Part shown: piece after piece, positions 8,413-18,151 of the stretch
How the letters are laid out: each line of letters begins with the position of its first letter
Position numbering within the stretch: position 1 is the stretch's first letter
NCBI RefSeq assembly: GCF_000425205.1
Contig: NZ_AULI01000012.1
Coordinates: 53,816-117,815 of the forward strand
Direction of reading: 5' to 3'
DNA length: 64,000 bases
From: Pontibacillus halophilus JSM 076056 = DSM 19796
Lineage (GTDB): Bacteria; Bacillota; Bacilli; Bacillales; BH030062
The notes under the pieces: generated by a model
Seen by the model: only the letters and a program-made list of their open reading frames with translations
What the model was told of the DNA's origin: nothing
Database searches by the model: none
Position numbers and translations under genes: made by a program

Positions 8413-8869
8413 ATTTGCTAGACGTTTACGAGAAAGGCCGAAGCAAATTCGCCAATTAAAGAATGCTCTTCAAGTAATGGAAGCAGAAATCCTATATGGA
8501 CAGGCTCCTGTCATTGAGGCATGTGAGAAAGTCGCTACTCAAGTGCCAGCTCCGCTTTGCTTTTTCTTTGATGATTTTAGTAAGCAGTTAAAGGAATGCA
8601 GTTCGTCTCTTTCAAGTGTCTGGGAGGAACGGATGAAGCATTATTGGCCCATTAGTTCTCTTGGCGATGGTGAAAGGGAGATTATGAGGCAGTTTGGTCA
8701 GACGCTAGGTCAACATGACTTCACTTCTCAGCAAAAGCATATCCGGTTAGCCCTCTCCCATTTGGAACGTGAGCTAGAGGAGGCGCTTGAGCAACAAAAG
8801 CGGTACGGAACGATGGTGAAGAGCCTCGGTTTTTTATTGGGGTTGTTGTTAGTCCTCTTATTCATCTGA
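8357..8869 (+). CDS. spoIIIAB: Stage III sporulation protein AB
   Basis: SpoIIIAB is a membrane-anchored component of the SpoIIIA channel, structurally similar to the type II secretion protein GspF half. The 170-residue protein has an N-terminal helix with the WGGFEFARRLRERP motif typical of the family and a C-terminal membrane helix (about 152-169). A long soluble helical region with QLKNALQVMEAEI lies between them. ATG 8357 has a purine-rich GGGGGAATGTGAG leader. It starts inside spoIIIAA. Confidence 0.94.
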   Translation: MKWIGALILLCATTWGGFEFARRLRERPKQIRQLKNALQVMEAEILYGQAPVIEACEKVATQVPAPLCFFFDDFSKQLKECSSSLSSVWEERMKHYWPISSLGDGEREIMRQFGQTLGQHDFTSQQKHIRLALSHLERELEEALEQQKRYGTMVKSLGFLLGLLLVLLFI

Positions 8870-8983
8870 TTCGTACGGTTCGTTGATTGTAACAGCTTGT
8901 TGTGATGAGGTTCGCCATAGAATCAGAGTCTTAGAAGTGTCTTAGCGTTACGAGCCATTTAAACAAGGGGAAGAGGGTGCGAC

Positions 8984-9190
8984 ATGTTAGGGGATGCGTA
9001 TTTGTTATTTCAAATTGCAGGCATTGGAATTGTAGTGGCGATGATTCACACCGTGCTGAAACAAATGGGGAAGGAAGATTATGCCCACTGGGCTACACTC
9101 GTTGGGTTTATCCTCGTGCTGTTCATTGTCATGGATGGACTTCAAGACCTATTTCAGGAAATTAAGTCTGTGTTCTTGATACAGGGATAG
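8984..9190 (+). CDS. spoIIIAC: Stage III sporulation protein AC
   Basis: This small integral membrane protein of 68 residues has two hydrophobic helices (about 5-25 and 34-55). It is a conserved subunit of the SpoIIIA feeding channel. The sequence FQIAGIGIVVAMIHTVLKQ is typical of the family. A 114-nt gap without a recognisable gene separates it from spoIIIAB, and GGGGAAGAGGG precedes the start. No promoter stands out in the gap. Confidence 0.95.
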   Translation: MLGDAYLLFQIAGIGIVVAMIHTVLKQMGKEDYAHWATLVGFILVLFIVMDGLQDLFQEIKSVFLIQG

Positions 9191-9204
9191 ACAGGAGTGG
9201 TGGC

Positions 9205-9594
9205 ATGGATATCTTCCAGGTTGTATCGTTCGCCCTGGTCGCCAGCATCTTGACAATTATTCTCAGAGACCAAAAGGGTTCAATTGCTTTCTTCATTATC
9301 TTGTTCACAGGCATTGTCATTTTCTTTGTCATCATTGGTCAGATTGCCGAAGTATTCACCCTTTTGGAATATGTTGCGCAGCGAGCAAATGTGAATGGCA
9401 TGTACGTTGAAACAATCCTCAAAATTATCGGCATTGCTTACATTGCAGAATTCGGAGCACAGCTTACGAGAGACGCTGGATTAGGTTCAGTTGCATCCAA
9501 GATTGAGTTAGCAGGAAAAGTCTTTATCTTAGTACTGGCTGTACCGATCTTAACAGCAGTAATTGAAACAATTATCGGTATTATCCCAACGTGA
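9205..9594 (+). CDS. spoIIIAD: Stage III sporulation protein AD
   Basis: The 129-residue polytopic membrane protein has about four helices and the conserved segment YVETILKIIGIAYIAEFG. It is part of the SpoIIIA membrane complex. It starts 14 nt after spoIIIAC with ribosome binding site AGGAGTGG. Length and order match B. subtilis. Confidence 0.95.
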   Translation: MDIFQVVSFALVASILTIILRDQKGSIAFFIILFTGIVIFFVIIGQIAEVFTLLEYVAQRANVNGMYVETILKIIGIAYIAEFGAQLTRDAGLGSVASKIELAGKVFILVLAVPILTAVIETIIGIIPT

Positions 9595-9616
9595 AAAAGG
9601 AGAGTGGAGGTGAGAC

Positions 9617-10792
9617 ATGATGGGGAAAGCGAAAGGTTGTTGGGTGGCTCTATTTGTAATGGTGACACTCCTTTTTCCATTCATCGTCCACGCTGAACCA
9701 AAACAACCGGATTGGACAAGCGGTCACCTGTCGAACGTCTCCTTAGACGAAGTGCAATCTTATTGGTCGAAAGTGGTGGATGAATACGGAGGGTTCTTGC
9801 CGGATCTTCGAAAAGGCAGCTTTATGGAATTTATCGAGCATAAGGAAGAACTCTCAATTAAAGATTGGGTAACTGGCTTAGTGAAGTATTTGTTCTACGA
9901 ATTCATCGTGAACGGGAAGCTATTAGGCTCCTTACTGTTCTTGACCTTATTTTGTATGATCCTCCAATCGCTTCAGAATGCGTTTGAAACACAGGCAATT
10001 AGCAAAGTAGCCTATGCCATCGTCTACCTTGTACTCATCGTACTAGCACTCAACAGTTTCAATCTTGCTGTGTCTTATGCCAAAGATGCCGTCGATGCTA
10101 TGAGTGCATTTCTTATAGCACTCTTGCCGTTGTTACTTGGGTTGATGGCAAGTTTCGGAAGTCTTGCATCTGTATCATTTTTTCACCCTGTCATTATCTT
10201 TCTTATTCATTCTAGCGGCATGTTAGTCTCAAACATCGTCATGCCTTTGTTGTTTCTATCCGCATTGCTAAGCATCGTAAGTACGATTAGTAGTGAATAT
10301 AAAGTAACACAACTCGCCTCCCTACTAAAGAATGTGGCGCTTGGCATTATGGGATTGTTCTTAACCATCTTTTTAGGTGTTATTTCTGTTCAGGGAGCGA
10401 GCTCCGCCATCCAGGACGGAGTGGCCATTAAGACGGCGAAATTCGTTACTGGTAACTTTATCCCTGTAGTGGGCAGGATGTTCACAGACGCAACGGATAC
10501 GGTCCTAAGCGCTTCCTTATTGTTGAAGAACACAGTTGGCATTATTGGAGTCATCGTCATCCTTTCTCTAGCTTTGTTCCCTGCTATAAAGGTGCTCGCT
10601 GTAGCCATTATTTATAAATTTGCAGCAGCCATCATGCAACCCATAGGAAGTGGACCTGTTATTACGTCAATGGAGATTATCAGTAAGCATATACTTTACG
10701 TCTTTGCGGCGCTACTCATTGTAACGTTTATGTTCTTTCTGGCCATCGTATTAATTGTTGCATCAAGCAACTTAACCATGATGATTCGGTAG
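9617..10792 (+). CDS. spoIIIAE: Stage III sporulation protein AE
   Basis: This 391-residue multi-spanning membrane protein begins with a cleavable-looking signal sequence (about 1-28, ending near VHAEP). A periplasmic-type domain and about seven helices follow. The family is unique to spore formers, and the protein is part of the channel apparatus that keeps the forespore active. ATG 9617 follows GTGGAGGTGAG. The gene order and the length are as in B. subtilis. Confidence 0.95.
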   Translation: MMGKAKGCWVALFVMVTLLFPFIVHAEPKQPDWTSGHLSNVSLDEVQSYWSKVVDEYGGFLPDLRKGSFMEFIEHKEELSIKDWVTGLVKYLFYEFIVNGKLLGSLLFLTLFCMILQSLQNAFETQAISKVAYAIVYLVLIVLALNSFNLAVSYAKDAVDAMSAFLIALLPLLLGLMASFGSLASVSFFHPVIIFLIHSSGMLVSNIVMPLLFLSALLSIVSTISSEYKVTQLASLLKNVALGIMGLFLTIFLGVISVQGASSAIQDGVAIKTAKFVTGNFIPVVGRMFTDATDTVLSASLLLKNTVGIIGVIVILSLALFPAIKVLAVAIIYKFAAAIMQPIGSGPVITSMEIISKHILYVFAALLIVTFMFFLAIVLIVASSNLTMMIR

Positions 10793-10805
10793 AGGGGGTG
10801 AGCGT

Positions 10806-11426
10806 ATAGAGGTCATAATTGGTTGGGTTACACAAATTATTCTTTTTTTGTTGCTAGCACTCATTACTGATTTACTGCTTCCGGCGTCATCCTTTAGAAA
10901 GTACATAAAGCTCGTAGTCGGTTTGCTGCTGATCCTTGTGTTTCTACAACCTGTCTTTCAGTTGTTTCAAATTGATATGGATCGTTTCTTTCATGAACAA
11001 CGTGCTTGGGTAGAGGGAGAGGACTCAGATTCTATGGAAAATTTAATTGATAGTAAGAAAAGAGAAATACAAGCCTCCCAAGGTGCATATATTTTAGAAC
11101 AGATGGCTGTCCAACTCGAAACGGAGGTGGAAGAAAAGTTAGCGGAGCAATACGAGGTGGCCATTCAAGACCTCTCTTTTCAAATGAAGGAAGGAGAAGA
11201 GGTGGGACTTGAAGCGTTGGAATCGGTCGTCGTAGTACTTGTTCCAGCCGAACAACAGAAAGAAAGAAACGCCGGAGAAGTCGAAGAAGTCGTCATTAAC
11301 ACTGAGTCGGCTCCTTCAAGGGAAGAACGACAACCTTCTCTCACGCCCATTCAAACTTTTCTTTCATCATCTTGGCAAATTGAAGAAGACAGGCTACAGG
11401 TTCATTGGGAAGGAGGGGCTGGATGA
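10806..11426 (+). CDS. spoIIIAF: Stage III sporulation protein AF (start codon probably ATA)
   Basis: SpoIIIAF has two N-terminal membrane helices and a soluble domain related to the ring-forming folds of SpoIIIAG. The usual family start (short polar lead, then WVTQIILFLLLALITDLLLP) can be read only from position 10806, where the codon is ATA. It lies 7 nt after the ribosome binding site AGAGGGGG (10791-10798). No ATG, GTG or TTG occurs in this frame near that site. The first standard start, TTG 10848, has no ribosome binding site and would remove half of the first helix. From 10806 the product is 206 residues. The stop overlaps the spoIIIAG start (ATGA). Confidence 0.85.
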   Translation: MEVIIGWVTQIILFLLLALITDLLLPASSFRKYIKLVVGLLLILVFLQPVFQLFQIDMDRFFHEQRAWVEGEDSDSMENLIDSKKREIQASQGAYILEQMAVQLETEVEEKLAEQYEVAIQDLSFQMKEGEEVGLEALESVVVVLVPAEQQKERNAGEVEEVVINTESAPSREERQPSLTPIQTFLSSSWQIEEDRLQVHWEGGAG

Positions 11427-12094
11427 AGAACCCGTTAGATTTTCTATTCTCGAAGTTAAAGTTGAAATCTGAAGATGGGAAACGGCCAACGAAGATGGGA
11501 TATGTCGTTCTGGTAGCGTTGCTAGGATTGCTTCTGCTCATCGTAAGCGATGTGTTCGGAGGGAAAGAAACTCCTTCTAATGACTTTGTCACAAGTGAAG
11601 ACCAACCTTCTCCCTCTTCTACAGCAGGACAAAATCAAGAAACTTTCTTACAAAAGAATAAAGGGTCATCTTCTGGTGATTCACTATCAGAACTTGAAGA
11701 AACCTATGAAGAAGACCTGAAAACGCTACTAGAAACCGTAGATGGTGTGTCACAAGTAGAAGTGTTCGTAAACTTAGATGCGACAGAGAAACACGTCTAT
11801 GAGAGGAATGTGTCTGAAAGTCAACAAGAAACAAAAGAAACAGACACAAATGGTGGGGAGCGGACGATTACAGATTCGTCCGAAGATAAGCAATTAGTGT
11901 TGTCCCGACAAGGAGATCAAGAGACTCCAATTCTTATACAAACTAAAAAACCGGAAGTTCGCGGTGTCCTTGTCGTTGCTAAGGGGGCTGATCATATGCA
12001 AGTGAAAGAATGGATTGTGGAGGCCGTTTCAAGGTCTTTAGATGTACCAACCCATCGCATTTCAGTAATGCCTAAAAAGCAAGGGGGAAATTAA
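11423..12094 (+). CDS. spoIIIAG: Stage III sporulation protein AG
   Basis: SpoIIIAG forms a large ring in the intermembrane space, with a fold like the EscJ/PrgK proteins of type III secretion. The 223-residue protein has one membrane helix (about 28-48), a Ser/Gln/Gly-rich linker, and the ring-building domain from about 95 with LLETVDGVSQVEVFVNLD. ATG 11423 overlaps the stop of spoIIIAF and follows GGAAGGAGG. A longer frame from 11405 would start inside the ribosome binding site. Confidence 0.95.
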   Translation: MKNPLDFLFSKLKLKSEDGKRPTKMGYVVLVALLGLLLLIVSDVFGGKETPSNDFVTSEDQPSPSSTAGQNQETFLQKNKGSSSGDSLSELEETYEEDLKTLLETVDGVSQVEVFVNLDATEKHVYERNVSESQQETKETDTNGGERTITDSSEDKQLVLSRQGDQETPILIQTKKPEVRGVLVVAKGADHMQVKEWIVEAVSRSLDVPTHRISVMPKKQGGN

Positions 12095-12095
12095 G

Positions 12096-12677
12096 ATGAT
12101 GTTAAAGAAGCAAACGGTATGGTTGTTGACGATGTTGAGTTTGATGATTGTGTTGAGTGTGTATTACATCACCTCGCCAAATGACAATGAACTTGCGTAT
12201 ATTGACGAGAATTCGGACGAAGAGCAAAGTGCTCAAGGGGATTTGCAAACAGAGGATGGTGAAGCTCTTCAAACTCAAGGCAAAGATGGAGAGCAGCAGA
12301 CGGTCATTTCAGAAATTTCTTCAGATGAATTGTTTACAAAGATCCGTATGGAAATGGAAGACAATCGAAGCCGCTTGAAAGAAGAATTGAATGATATTGT
12401 TACCTCAACAGAAGTGAGTGCGAATGAGAAGAATGAGGCGATTAGCCAAATTCGAGACATTCAAGAGTTGGCAACGAAGGAAAGTGTGTTAGAGGAAACA
12501 ATCTTGGCACAAGCAGAGTATCCGGATGTACTTGTACGTGCGGAGGAGCAAATGGTTTATGTAACTGTGAAATCAGCAGAATTAACAGAGACCCAAGCGA
12601 ATTCAATCATGCAGATGGTTCGGGATGAATTTGGTCAAATTGAAGTCCAAGTTGATTTCCAGCCTTCTGAGCAATAG
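12096..12677 (+). CDS. spoIIIAH: Stage III sporulation protein AH
   Basis: SpoIIIAH is the mother-cell membrane protein whose extracellular domain binds forespore SpoIIQ, joining the two membranes. The 193-residue protein has an N-terminal anchor (about 7-26), an acidic Gln-rich linker and a C-terminal YscJ-like domain from about 90. Ribosome binding site AAGGGGG precedes the double ATG. A terminator 10 nt downstream ends the spoIIIA operon. Confidence 0.95.
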   Translation: MMLKKQTVWLLTMLSLMIVLSVYYITSPNDNELAYIDENSDEEQSAQGDLQTEDGEALQTQGKDGEQQTVISEISSDELFTKIRMEMEDNRSRLKEELNDIVTSTEVSANEKNEAISQIRDIQELATKESVLEETILAQAEYPDVLVRAEEQMVYVTVKSAELTETQANSIMQMVRDEFGQIEVQVDFQPSEQ

Positions 12678-12686
12678 GTCTACAGG

Positions 12687-12714
12687 AAAGCCCCTAAATA
12701 TAGGGGCTTTTTTT
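12687..12714 (+). terminator. Rho-independent terminator of the spoIIIA operon
   Basis: AAAGCCCCTA and TAGGGGCTTT form a 10-bp stem with a four-base loop, followed by T. Confidence 0.95.
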
Positions 12715-12887
12715 GTTTGGATTTGTATAAAAGAGGGTTTAAATATGTGAATATGGAACTATATCGTATGCGCTTTCCTCATGAAAGGTTGAAGTTTGGA
12801 TTTCATTTATCGTAGAATATTAGTTGTTATTAGTACCTGTCCATAAAAATAATCTCTTATGCATTCAAACTCAAAGGAGTGCTCAAC

Positions 12888-13373
12888 ATGTTAAAAGTAC
12901 AAGAAATCCGTGAACTGATCAAACTCATTGATGAGTCCTCGATAGACGAATTCACTTATGAAACAAACGGTACGAAAGTGTCGATGAAGAAAAACGAAGG
13001 GGAAGTTGTGACGCGTCCTGCTGTAGCAGAAACGCCAGTGATTGAACAACCAACACCTTCTGTACAACCAAGACAAGAAACCCCTGCTCCCGCTATGGAG
13101 GAAGCACCAACAGAAACCTCAGCAGCGAATTGGGATAAAGAAATTGTATCTCCAATGGTTGGTACATTCTACGAGTCTCCATCGCCTGAGGATGCTCCTT
13201 ACGTTAAAGCTGGCGATTCAGTAAAGGCAGATTCAGTTGTATGTATTGTTGAAGCGATGAAGCTATTCAACGAGATTGAAGCAGAGGTTGATGGCGAAAT
13301 CGTAGAACGCTTAGTTGAAAATGGCCAGTTAGTTGAATATGGACAGCCATTATTCCGAGTGAAATCCAAATAA
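12888..13373 (+). CDS. accB: Biotin carboxyl carrier protein of acetyl-CoA carboxylase
   Basis: AccB carries the biotin that moves CO2 between the carboxylase and transferase parts of acetyl-CoA carboxylase, the first step of fatty acid synthesis. The 161-residue protein has an N-terminal helical part, a Pro/Glu/Gln-rich linker (about 44-80) and the biotinyl domain with EAMKL (Lys125). ATG 12888 follows AAAGGAG (12873-12879); the GTG at 12879 overlaps that site. It is followed 12 nt later by accC. Confidence 0.97.
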   Translation: MLKVQEIRELIKLIDESSIDEFTYETNGTKVSMKKNEGEVVTRPAVAETPVIEQPTPSVQPRQETPAPAMEEAPTETSAANWDKEIVSPMVGTFYESPSPEDAPYVKAGDSVKADSVVCIVEAMKLFNEIEAEVDGEIVERLVENGQLVEYGQPLFRVKSK

Positions 13374-13385
13374 GGAGTTGGAAAC

Positions 13386-14741
13386 GTGATTAAGAAACTC
13401 TTAGTGGCCAATCGCGGAGAAATCGCTGTCCGTATCATCCGTGCTGCCAAAGAATTGAATATTGAAACGGTTGCTGTCTATTCAGAAGCAGACAGAGAAT
13501 CGTTACATGTGCAATTGGCAGACGAGGCGTACTGCATTGGTCCAACAGCTAGTAAAGACAGCTACTTAAACTTTACAAATATTATGAGTGTTGCCATCTT
13601 AACCGAATCAGATGCCATCCATCCAGGCTATGGATTTCTATCTGAGAATGCGGATTTCGCAGAGATTTGTGCGGAATGTAACATTATATTCATCGGGCCA
13701 AGTGCCGCAGCAATCCGTAAAATGGGAACGAAAGACGTTGCTCGCGAGACGATGAGAGCGGCTGGAGTCCCAATTGTTCCAGGTTCAGAAGGTCTCATCA
13801 AAGATGAGGAAAATGGGAAAGAGATTGCAGAAGAAATCGGCTATCCAGTTATTATTAAAGCGACTGCTGGCGGAGGCGGTAAAGGGATTCGTGTGGCAAG
13901 AACCGAAGAAGACTTAGTGAAAGGCATTCGCATGACGCAACAAGAGGCTGAGACTGCGTTTGGAAACCCTGGTGTTTACATTGAGAAATACATCGAGGAT
14001 TTCCGTCACGTTGAAATTCAAGTAATGGCAGATAACTTTGGTAATGTCATTCACTTAGGGGAACGTGATTGCACGGTTCAACGACGTCTTCAGAAGTTGA
14101 TTGAAGAAACTCCTTCCCCAGCAATCACTGAAGAAATTCGTGAAGAAATGGGAGAAGCTGCTGTGAAAGCCGCTCAAGCTGTAAATTACAGTGGGGCTGG
14201 CACGGTCGAATTCATCTATGATAAAGTAAATGGACGATTCTACTTTATGGAGATGAATACGCGTATTCAAGTCGAGCATCCTGTTACGGAAATGGTGACA
14301 GGTGTAGATCTGATTAAAGAGATGATCCACGTAGCTAATGGCAATGAATTAACATACAAACAAGAAGACATTCAATTCCAAGGTTGGGCAATGGAATGTC
14401 GGATTAACGCAGAGAACCCGTTTAAGTCCTTTATGCCTTCACCAGGAGAAGTACAGATGTATTTACCCCCAGGTGGGTTCGGCGTACGCGTGGACTCCGC
14501 TGCTTATCCAGGATGGAAGATTCCACCATATTATGATTCAATGATTGCTAAGCTCATTACGTATGGCAACACACGTAAGGAAGCCATGGACCGTATGAAG
14601 CGTGCTCTTGATGAATTTGTAATCGAAGGCGTACACACAACCATTCCATTCCACCGTCGTATGATGGACCATGTTGTCTTTAGAGAAGGAGATTTCAACA
14701 CGAAATTTCTTGAGACTTATACTATAATGGAAGAGGAATAA
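13386..14741 (+). CDS. accC: Biotin carboxylase subunit of acetyl-CoA carboxylase
   Basis: AccC carboxylates biotin with bicarbonate and ATP. The 451-residue ATP-grasp protein shows the N-terminal [19 protein letters not shown] and the glycine-rich ATP loop GGGGKGIR near residue 165. [14 protein letters not shown] with catalytic Glu and Arg lies near 285. The start is GTG after AAGGAGTTGG. It forms an operon with accB and probably yqhY. Confidence 0.97.
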   Translation: MIKKLLVANRGEIAVRIIRAAKELNIETVAVYSEADRESLHVQLADEAYCIGPTASKDSYLNFTNIMSVAILTESDAIHPGYGFLSENADFAEICAECNIIFIGPSAAAIRKMGTKDVARETMRAAGVPIVPGSEGLIKDEENGKEIAEEIGYPVIIKATAGGGGKGIRVARTEEDLVKGIRMTQQEAETAFGNPGVYIEKYIEDFRHVEIQVMADNFGNVIHLGERDCTVQRRLQKLIEETPSPAITEEIREEMGEAAVKAAQAVNYSGAGTVEFIYDKVNGRFYFMEMNTRIQVEHPVTEMVTGVDLIKEMIHVANGNELTYKQEDIQFQGWAMECRINAENPFKSFMPSPGEVQMYLPPGGFGVRVDSAAYPGWKIPPYYDSMIAKLITYGNTRKEAMDRMKRALDEFVIEGVHTTIPFHRRMMDHVVFREGDFNTKFLETYTIMEEE

Positions 14742-14758
14742 GAAAAGGAGTGACCAGT

Positions 14759-15157
14759 TTGAGCGATAACCACCTTTTAAAAGTCAGTGATGATTCTACT
14801 TTAGGAAACGTAGAAATTGCACCTGAAGTCATTGAAGTCATTGCCGGGATTGCCGCGACCGAAGTAGCTGGTGTAGCTTCGATGAGAGGGAACTTTGCTA
14901 CTGATGTAGTAGAGCGACTCGGTAAGAAGAACCATGGGAAAGGCGTTCGCGTAGATTTGACGGACGAAGGCATCATCGTCGACATCTACGTCGTCATGGA
15001 TTTTGGAATTTCGATTCCGAAGACCGCACAGAAGATCCAAGACAACGTTCGTCAAGGATTATTGAACATGACCGCGCTTGACATTAAGGAAATAAACGTC
15101 CATATTGTCGGTGTACAAATGGAAACAAAAGAAGAATTGAACCAAGAAGAAGTGTAA
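14759..15157 (+). CDS. yqhY: Asp23/Gls24-family protein YqhY
   Basis: The 132-residue Asp23-type protein is strongly conserved next to accBC in Firmicutes. The B. subtilis member has been linked genetically to acetyl-CoA carboxylase activity. Signature segments are IEIAPEVIEVIAGIAATEV-like and KKNHGKGVRV. The TTG at 14759 is chosen because the GTG at 14750 overlaps the ribosome binding site AAAGGAG (14744-14750). A terminator lies just downstream. Confidence 0.88.
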   Translation: MSDNHLLKVSDDSTLGNVEIAPEVIEVIAGIAATEVAGVASMRGNFATDVVERLGKKNHGKGVRVDLTDEGIIVDIYVVMDFGISIPKTAQKIQDNVRQGLLNMTALDIKEINVHIVGVQMETKEELNQEEV

Positions 15158-15162
15158 CAGCT

Positions 15163-15196
15163 GAGACCATAAGGGGTTCCCTTTATGGTCTCTTTT
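15163..15196 (+). terminator. Rho-independent terminator after yqhY
   Basis: GAGACCATAA-GGG and CCC-TTTATGGTCTC form a long stem with a three-base loop, followed by T. Confidence 0.92.
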
Positions 15197-15280
15197 ACGT
15201 GTGAAATACAGGACGAAATGGCTTTTATACGTAGAACATGTTATGATTCATACGGATATTACGTAAAAGGAGAACGATAT

Positions 15281-15676
15281 ATGAAACGTCGTACAGCAAG
15301 AGAAAAAGCATTCCAAGCCTTATTCCAAATGGATATAAATGATATACCTCCACGTGAATCAATCGCGAACGTGCTAGAAGAGGGAATTATGACAGACAAA
15401 TTCCTAGAAACGATTGTGTTCGGTGTGACGGAGCATAAAGAATCAATCGACGAACAGATTCAGCAACATTTAGAGAAGTGGACAATTAAACGTGTAGCAT
15501 CCGTTGAGAAAACGCTACTCCGTATGGCTACATTCGAAATGGGATACGTTGAGGACGTACCGAACAAAGTTGCGTTGAACGAAGCAATTGAATTAGCCAA
15601 AGTATTTGGTGATGATCAATCGGGCCGATTCATCAATGGTGTTCTAAAGAAAGTGCTCGATTCTTACGAACAATAA
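15281..15676 (+). CDS. nusB: Transcription antitermination factor NusB
   Basis: NusB binds boxA RNA together with NusE (ribosomal protein S10) to prevent premature termination, chiefly in rRNA operons. The 131-residue helical protein starts MKRRTAREKAFQALFQMDI. It contains the VEKTLLRMATFEM and NEAIELAKVFG segments of the family. ATG 15281 follows AAAAGGAG. The longer open frame from 15185 runs through the preceding terminator and is not used. Confidence 0.96.
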   Translation: MKRRTAREKAFQALFQMDINDIPPRESIANVLEEGIMTDKFLETIVFGVTEHKESIDEQIQQHLEKWTIKRVASVEKTLLRMATFEMGYVEDVPNKVALNEAIELAKVFGDDQSGRFINGVLKKVLDSYEQ

Positions 15677-15691
15677 GAGGAGGTAGTTCTC

Positions 15692-16567
15692 ATGGCAGCA
15701 GAAATTATTTATGGAAAAGAGTTAGCTGAGAGCATTCGTGCACGGTTGAAAGACGAAGTTGCCGAGCTACATAGTCAACAAATCCATCCAAAATTAGCTG
15801 TAGTAATCCTTGGAAACGATCCCGCATCTCAGTCTTATGTGAAAGGGAAGAAAAAGGCGTCTGCGAACATCGGCATGGACGCAGAGCTAATTGAGCTTTC
15901 GGAAGAAACAACTCAAGCTGAACTCCTTGATGTTGTGGATCGGCTGAATCAAGATACCGATATTCATGGAATTCTAGTTCAGTTACCCCTCCCTGACCAC
16001 ATTAATGAAGATGTCATCATTGAAGCCATTTCCCCGGAGAAAGATGTTGATGGATTTCATCCCATTAGTATAGGGAGAATGATGGCTGGTAAAGAAACCT
16101 TCCTTCCATGCACACCACTCGGGATTATGACGATGTTCCATGAGAAAGGCATCTCAATTCGTGGCAAACATGCGGTTGTAGTGGGTAGAAGTCGCATTGT
16201 TGGTAAACCGGTTGGACAACTTCTATTAAATGAGCATGCGACCGTTACCTATTGTCACTCTCGCACTGAGAATATGGATAAGTACATTCAAGAGGCTGAC
16301 ATCCTCATTGTAGCTGTAGGGAAGCCTGGCTTCGTACACGGAGACCAGATCAAAGATGGGGCGGTTGTTATTGATGTCGGCGTGAACCGGATTGAAGATG
16401 GAACGTTAACGGGAGACGTTGATTTCGAATCAGCGAAAGAAAAGGCCTCCTACATTACTCCAGTCCCGCGCGGAGTTGGTCCAATGACCATTACAATGCT
16501 CTTACAGAACACGATTCAAGCTGCTAAACAAATTCATCATGCTACGACTCAAGGGAGCCCCTCTTAG
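15692..16567 (+). CDS. folD: Methylenetetrahydrofolate dehydrogenase / methenyltetrahydrofolate cyclohydrolase
   Basis: FolD interconverts 5,10-methylene-, methenyl- and 10-formyl-tetrahydrofolate using NADP. The 291-residue protein has the substrate site SQSYVKGKKKA with catalytic Lys and the QLPLP motif near 98. The family signature PKKDVDG-like (PEKDVDGFHP) and the Rossmann segment VVVGRSRIVGKP follow. The stop codon overlaps the xseA GTG start by one base, so the two are coupled. Confidence 0.96.
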   Translation: MAAEIIYGKELAESIRARLKDEVAELHSQQIHPKLAVVILGNDPASQSYVKGKKKASANIGMDAELIELSEETTQAELLDVVDRLNQDTDIHGILVQLPLPDHINEDVIIEAISPEKDVDGFHPISIGRMMAGKETFLPCTPLGIMTMFHEKGISIRGKHAVVVGRSRIVGKPVGQLLLNEHATVTYCHSRTENMDKYIQEADILIVAVGKPGFVHGDQIKDGAVVIDVGVNRIEDGTLTGDVDFESAKEKASYITPVPRGVGPMTITMLLQNTIQAAKQIHHATTQGSPS

Positions 16568-17919
16568 TGAAAGACCGCTACTTAACGGTTACCGCATTAA
16601 CTAAATATATTAAGCGGAAATTTGAGACAGACCAGCATTTACGCGAGGTTTGGCTAAGAGCAGAAATTTCAAATTTCAAGCAGCATAGTCGTGGGCATAT
16701 GTATTTAACGTTGAAAGATCAAACTTCACGTGTTTCCGCCGTTATGTTTAGCGGAAACAATAAACACCTTAAATTCACACCAGAAAACGGAATGAATGTG
16801 CTTGTTAAGGGTGAAATCAGTGTATATGAGCCTGTAGGTCAATATCAACTTTACATACGTCAAATGGAACCAGATGGTGTTGGAGCGCTATATTTGGCTT
16901 ATGAAGAATTAAAGAAGAAACTTTCAGGTGAAGGGTTGTTTGAAGAAGCGCGCAAGAAGCCCATTCCAAAGTATCCAAACCATATTGCGATTATTACATC
17001 ACCGACTGGAGCTGCGATTCGTGACATTATTACTACAATCAAGCGTCGGTACCCGCTTGTAAAGCTTTCTGTATTGCCAGTATCTGTGCAGGGGCCACAT
17101 GCGGCACCTAGTGTAGTAAAGGCAATTCAACACGCCAACGAGCTTGATGGGATTGATGTGATTATTACAGGGCGAGGTGGTGGGTCCATTGAAGAATTAT
17201 GGGCCTTTAACGAGGAATCGGTAGCTCGCTCAATTGCAAACTCCGAAGTACCAATCATTTCTGCTGTTGGACACGAGACAGACTATACGATCTCAGACTT
17301 TGTTGCTGATTTACGCGCTCCAACCCCAACAGGTGCTGCAGAGATGGCTGTCCCTTCTCGAGAAGAAGTGCAGCAACATGTCCAATCGTTAAAACGATAC
17401 CTTCACAGAGTCGTCCATACTGAAATCAATCAGTCACGACAAAGACTTCAAGCGATGCAGCGTTCTTATGCGTTTCGTTACCCTGCGAAGCTTATGCAGC
17501 AGAAAGAGCAGGACTTGGACCGTTTAATGGAGCACTTGCAACGTAACGTTAATATGTCACTAGAGCGGAAACAAGAAAAGGTTGGGAATCTTATTCAACG
17601 ACTGTCCCAACAACACCCAGAAAGACAAATCGAGCTTTCAAAGGTGAATGTTCAGCAGCTTACCACAAGGAACCAGCGAGCAATGAAGCAAGAATTGGGC
17701 TCTCAACAGCAAGCGTTCGGTCAGTTGTTGAATAAACTTAACTTATTAAACCCCCTAGAGATTATGCAACGAGGCTACGCTATTCCATTCACAAGTGATG
17801 GGAGTGTCGTAAAGACGGTTCAAGATGTACAACCGGGTGATTCTGTCCAAGTTCGTTTGAAAGATGGAGTTTTAGACGCAGAAGTAAGGGGTATAGCTGA
17901 GGAGGATTACAATGAGTGA
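16567..17919 (+). CDS. xseA: Exodeoxyribonuclease VII large subunit
   Basis: This is the large subunit of exonuclease VII, which degrades single-stranded DNA from both ends without metal. The 450-residue protein has an N-terminal OB-fold ([19 protein letters not shown]), a catalytic core with [12 protein letters not shown] and [14 protein letters not shown], and a long coiled coil from about 265 to 400. The GTG start overlaps the folD stop. It overlaps xseB by 8 nt. Confidence 0.96.
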   Translation: MKDRYLTVTALTKYIKRKFETDQHLREVWLRAEISNFKQHSRGHMYLTLKDQTSRVSAVMFSGNNKHLKFTPENGMNVLVKGEISVYEPVGQYQLYIRQMEPDGVGALYLAYEELKKKLSGEGLFEEARKKPIPKYPNHIAIITSPTGAAIRDIITTIKRRYPLVKLSVLPVSVQGPHAAPSVVKAIQHANELDGIDVIITGRGGGSIEELWAFNEESVARSIANSEVPIISAVGHETDYTISDFVADLRAPTPTGAAEMAVPSREEVQQHVQSLKRYLHRVVHTEINQSRQRLQAMQRSYAFRYPAKLMQQKEQDLDRLMEHLQRNVNMSLERKQEKVGNLIQRLSQQHPERQIELSKVNVQQLTTRNQRAMKQELGSQQQAFGQLLNKLNLLNPLEIMQRGYAIPFTSDGSVVKTVQDVQPGDSVQVRLKDGVLDAEVRGIAEEDYNE

Positions 17920-18151
17920 ACAAGCGCAACAGGAATTGAGCTTTGAAGAGGCGATGAAGCAATTAGAGGAACTCGTTGGGAAACTTGAAGAAGGCGATGT
18001 TCCTTTAGAGAAAGCAATCACCTACTACCAAGAAGGTATGAAACTTTCGAAAGTGTGTAATGACAAACTAACTCGTGTTGAGAAACAAATGGAACAAATC
18101 ATGAATGAACAGGGTGAATTTGAACCGTTTACCGTTCAGGAGGAAGAGTAA
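17912..18151 (+). CDS. xseB: Exodeoxyribonuclease VII small subunit
   Basis: XseB binds the coiled coil of XseA; several copies surround each large subunit. The 79-residue helical protein has the family motif [18 protein letters not shown] and an acidic C-terminus. ATG 17912 lies inside xseA, with GAGGAGG upstream. The stop codon is directly followed by the ispA start. Confidence 0.96.
   Translation: MSEQAQQELSFEEAMKQLEELVGKLEEGDVPLEKAITYYQEGMKLSKVCNDKLTRVEKQMEQIMNEQGEFEPFTVQEEE

Noticed and set aside
15185..15280. Longer NusB start at 15185
   Set aside because: The extension begins in the terminator stem of yqhY; ATG 15281 has AAAAGGAG and gives the family N-terminus.
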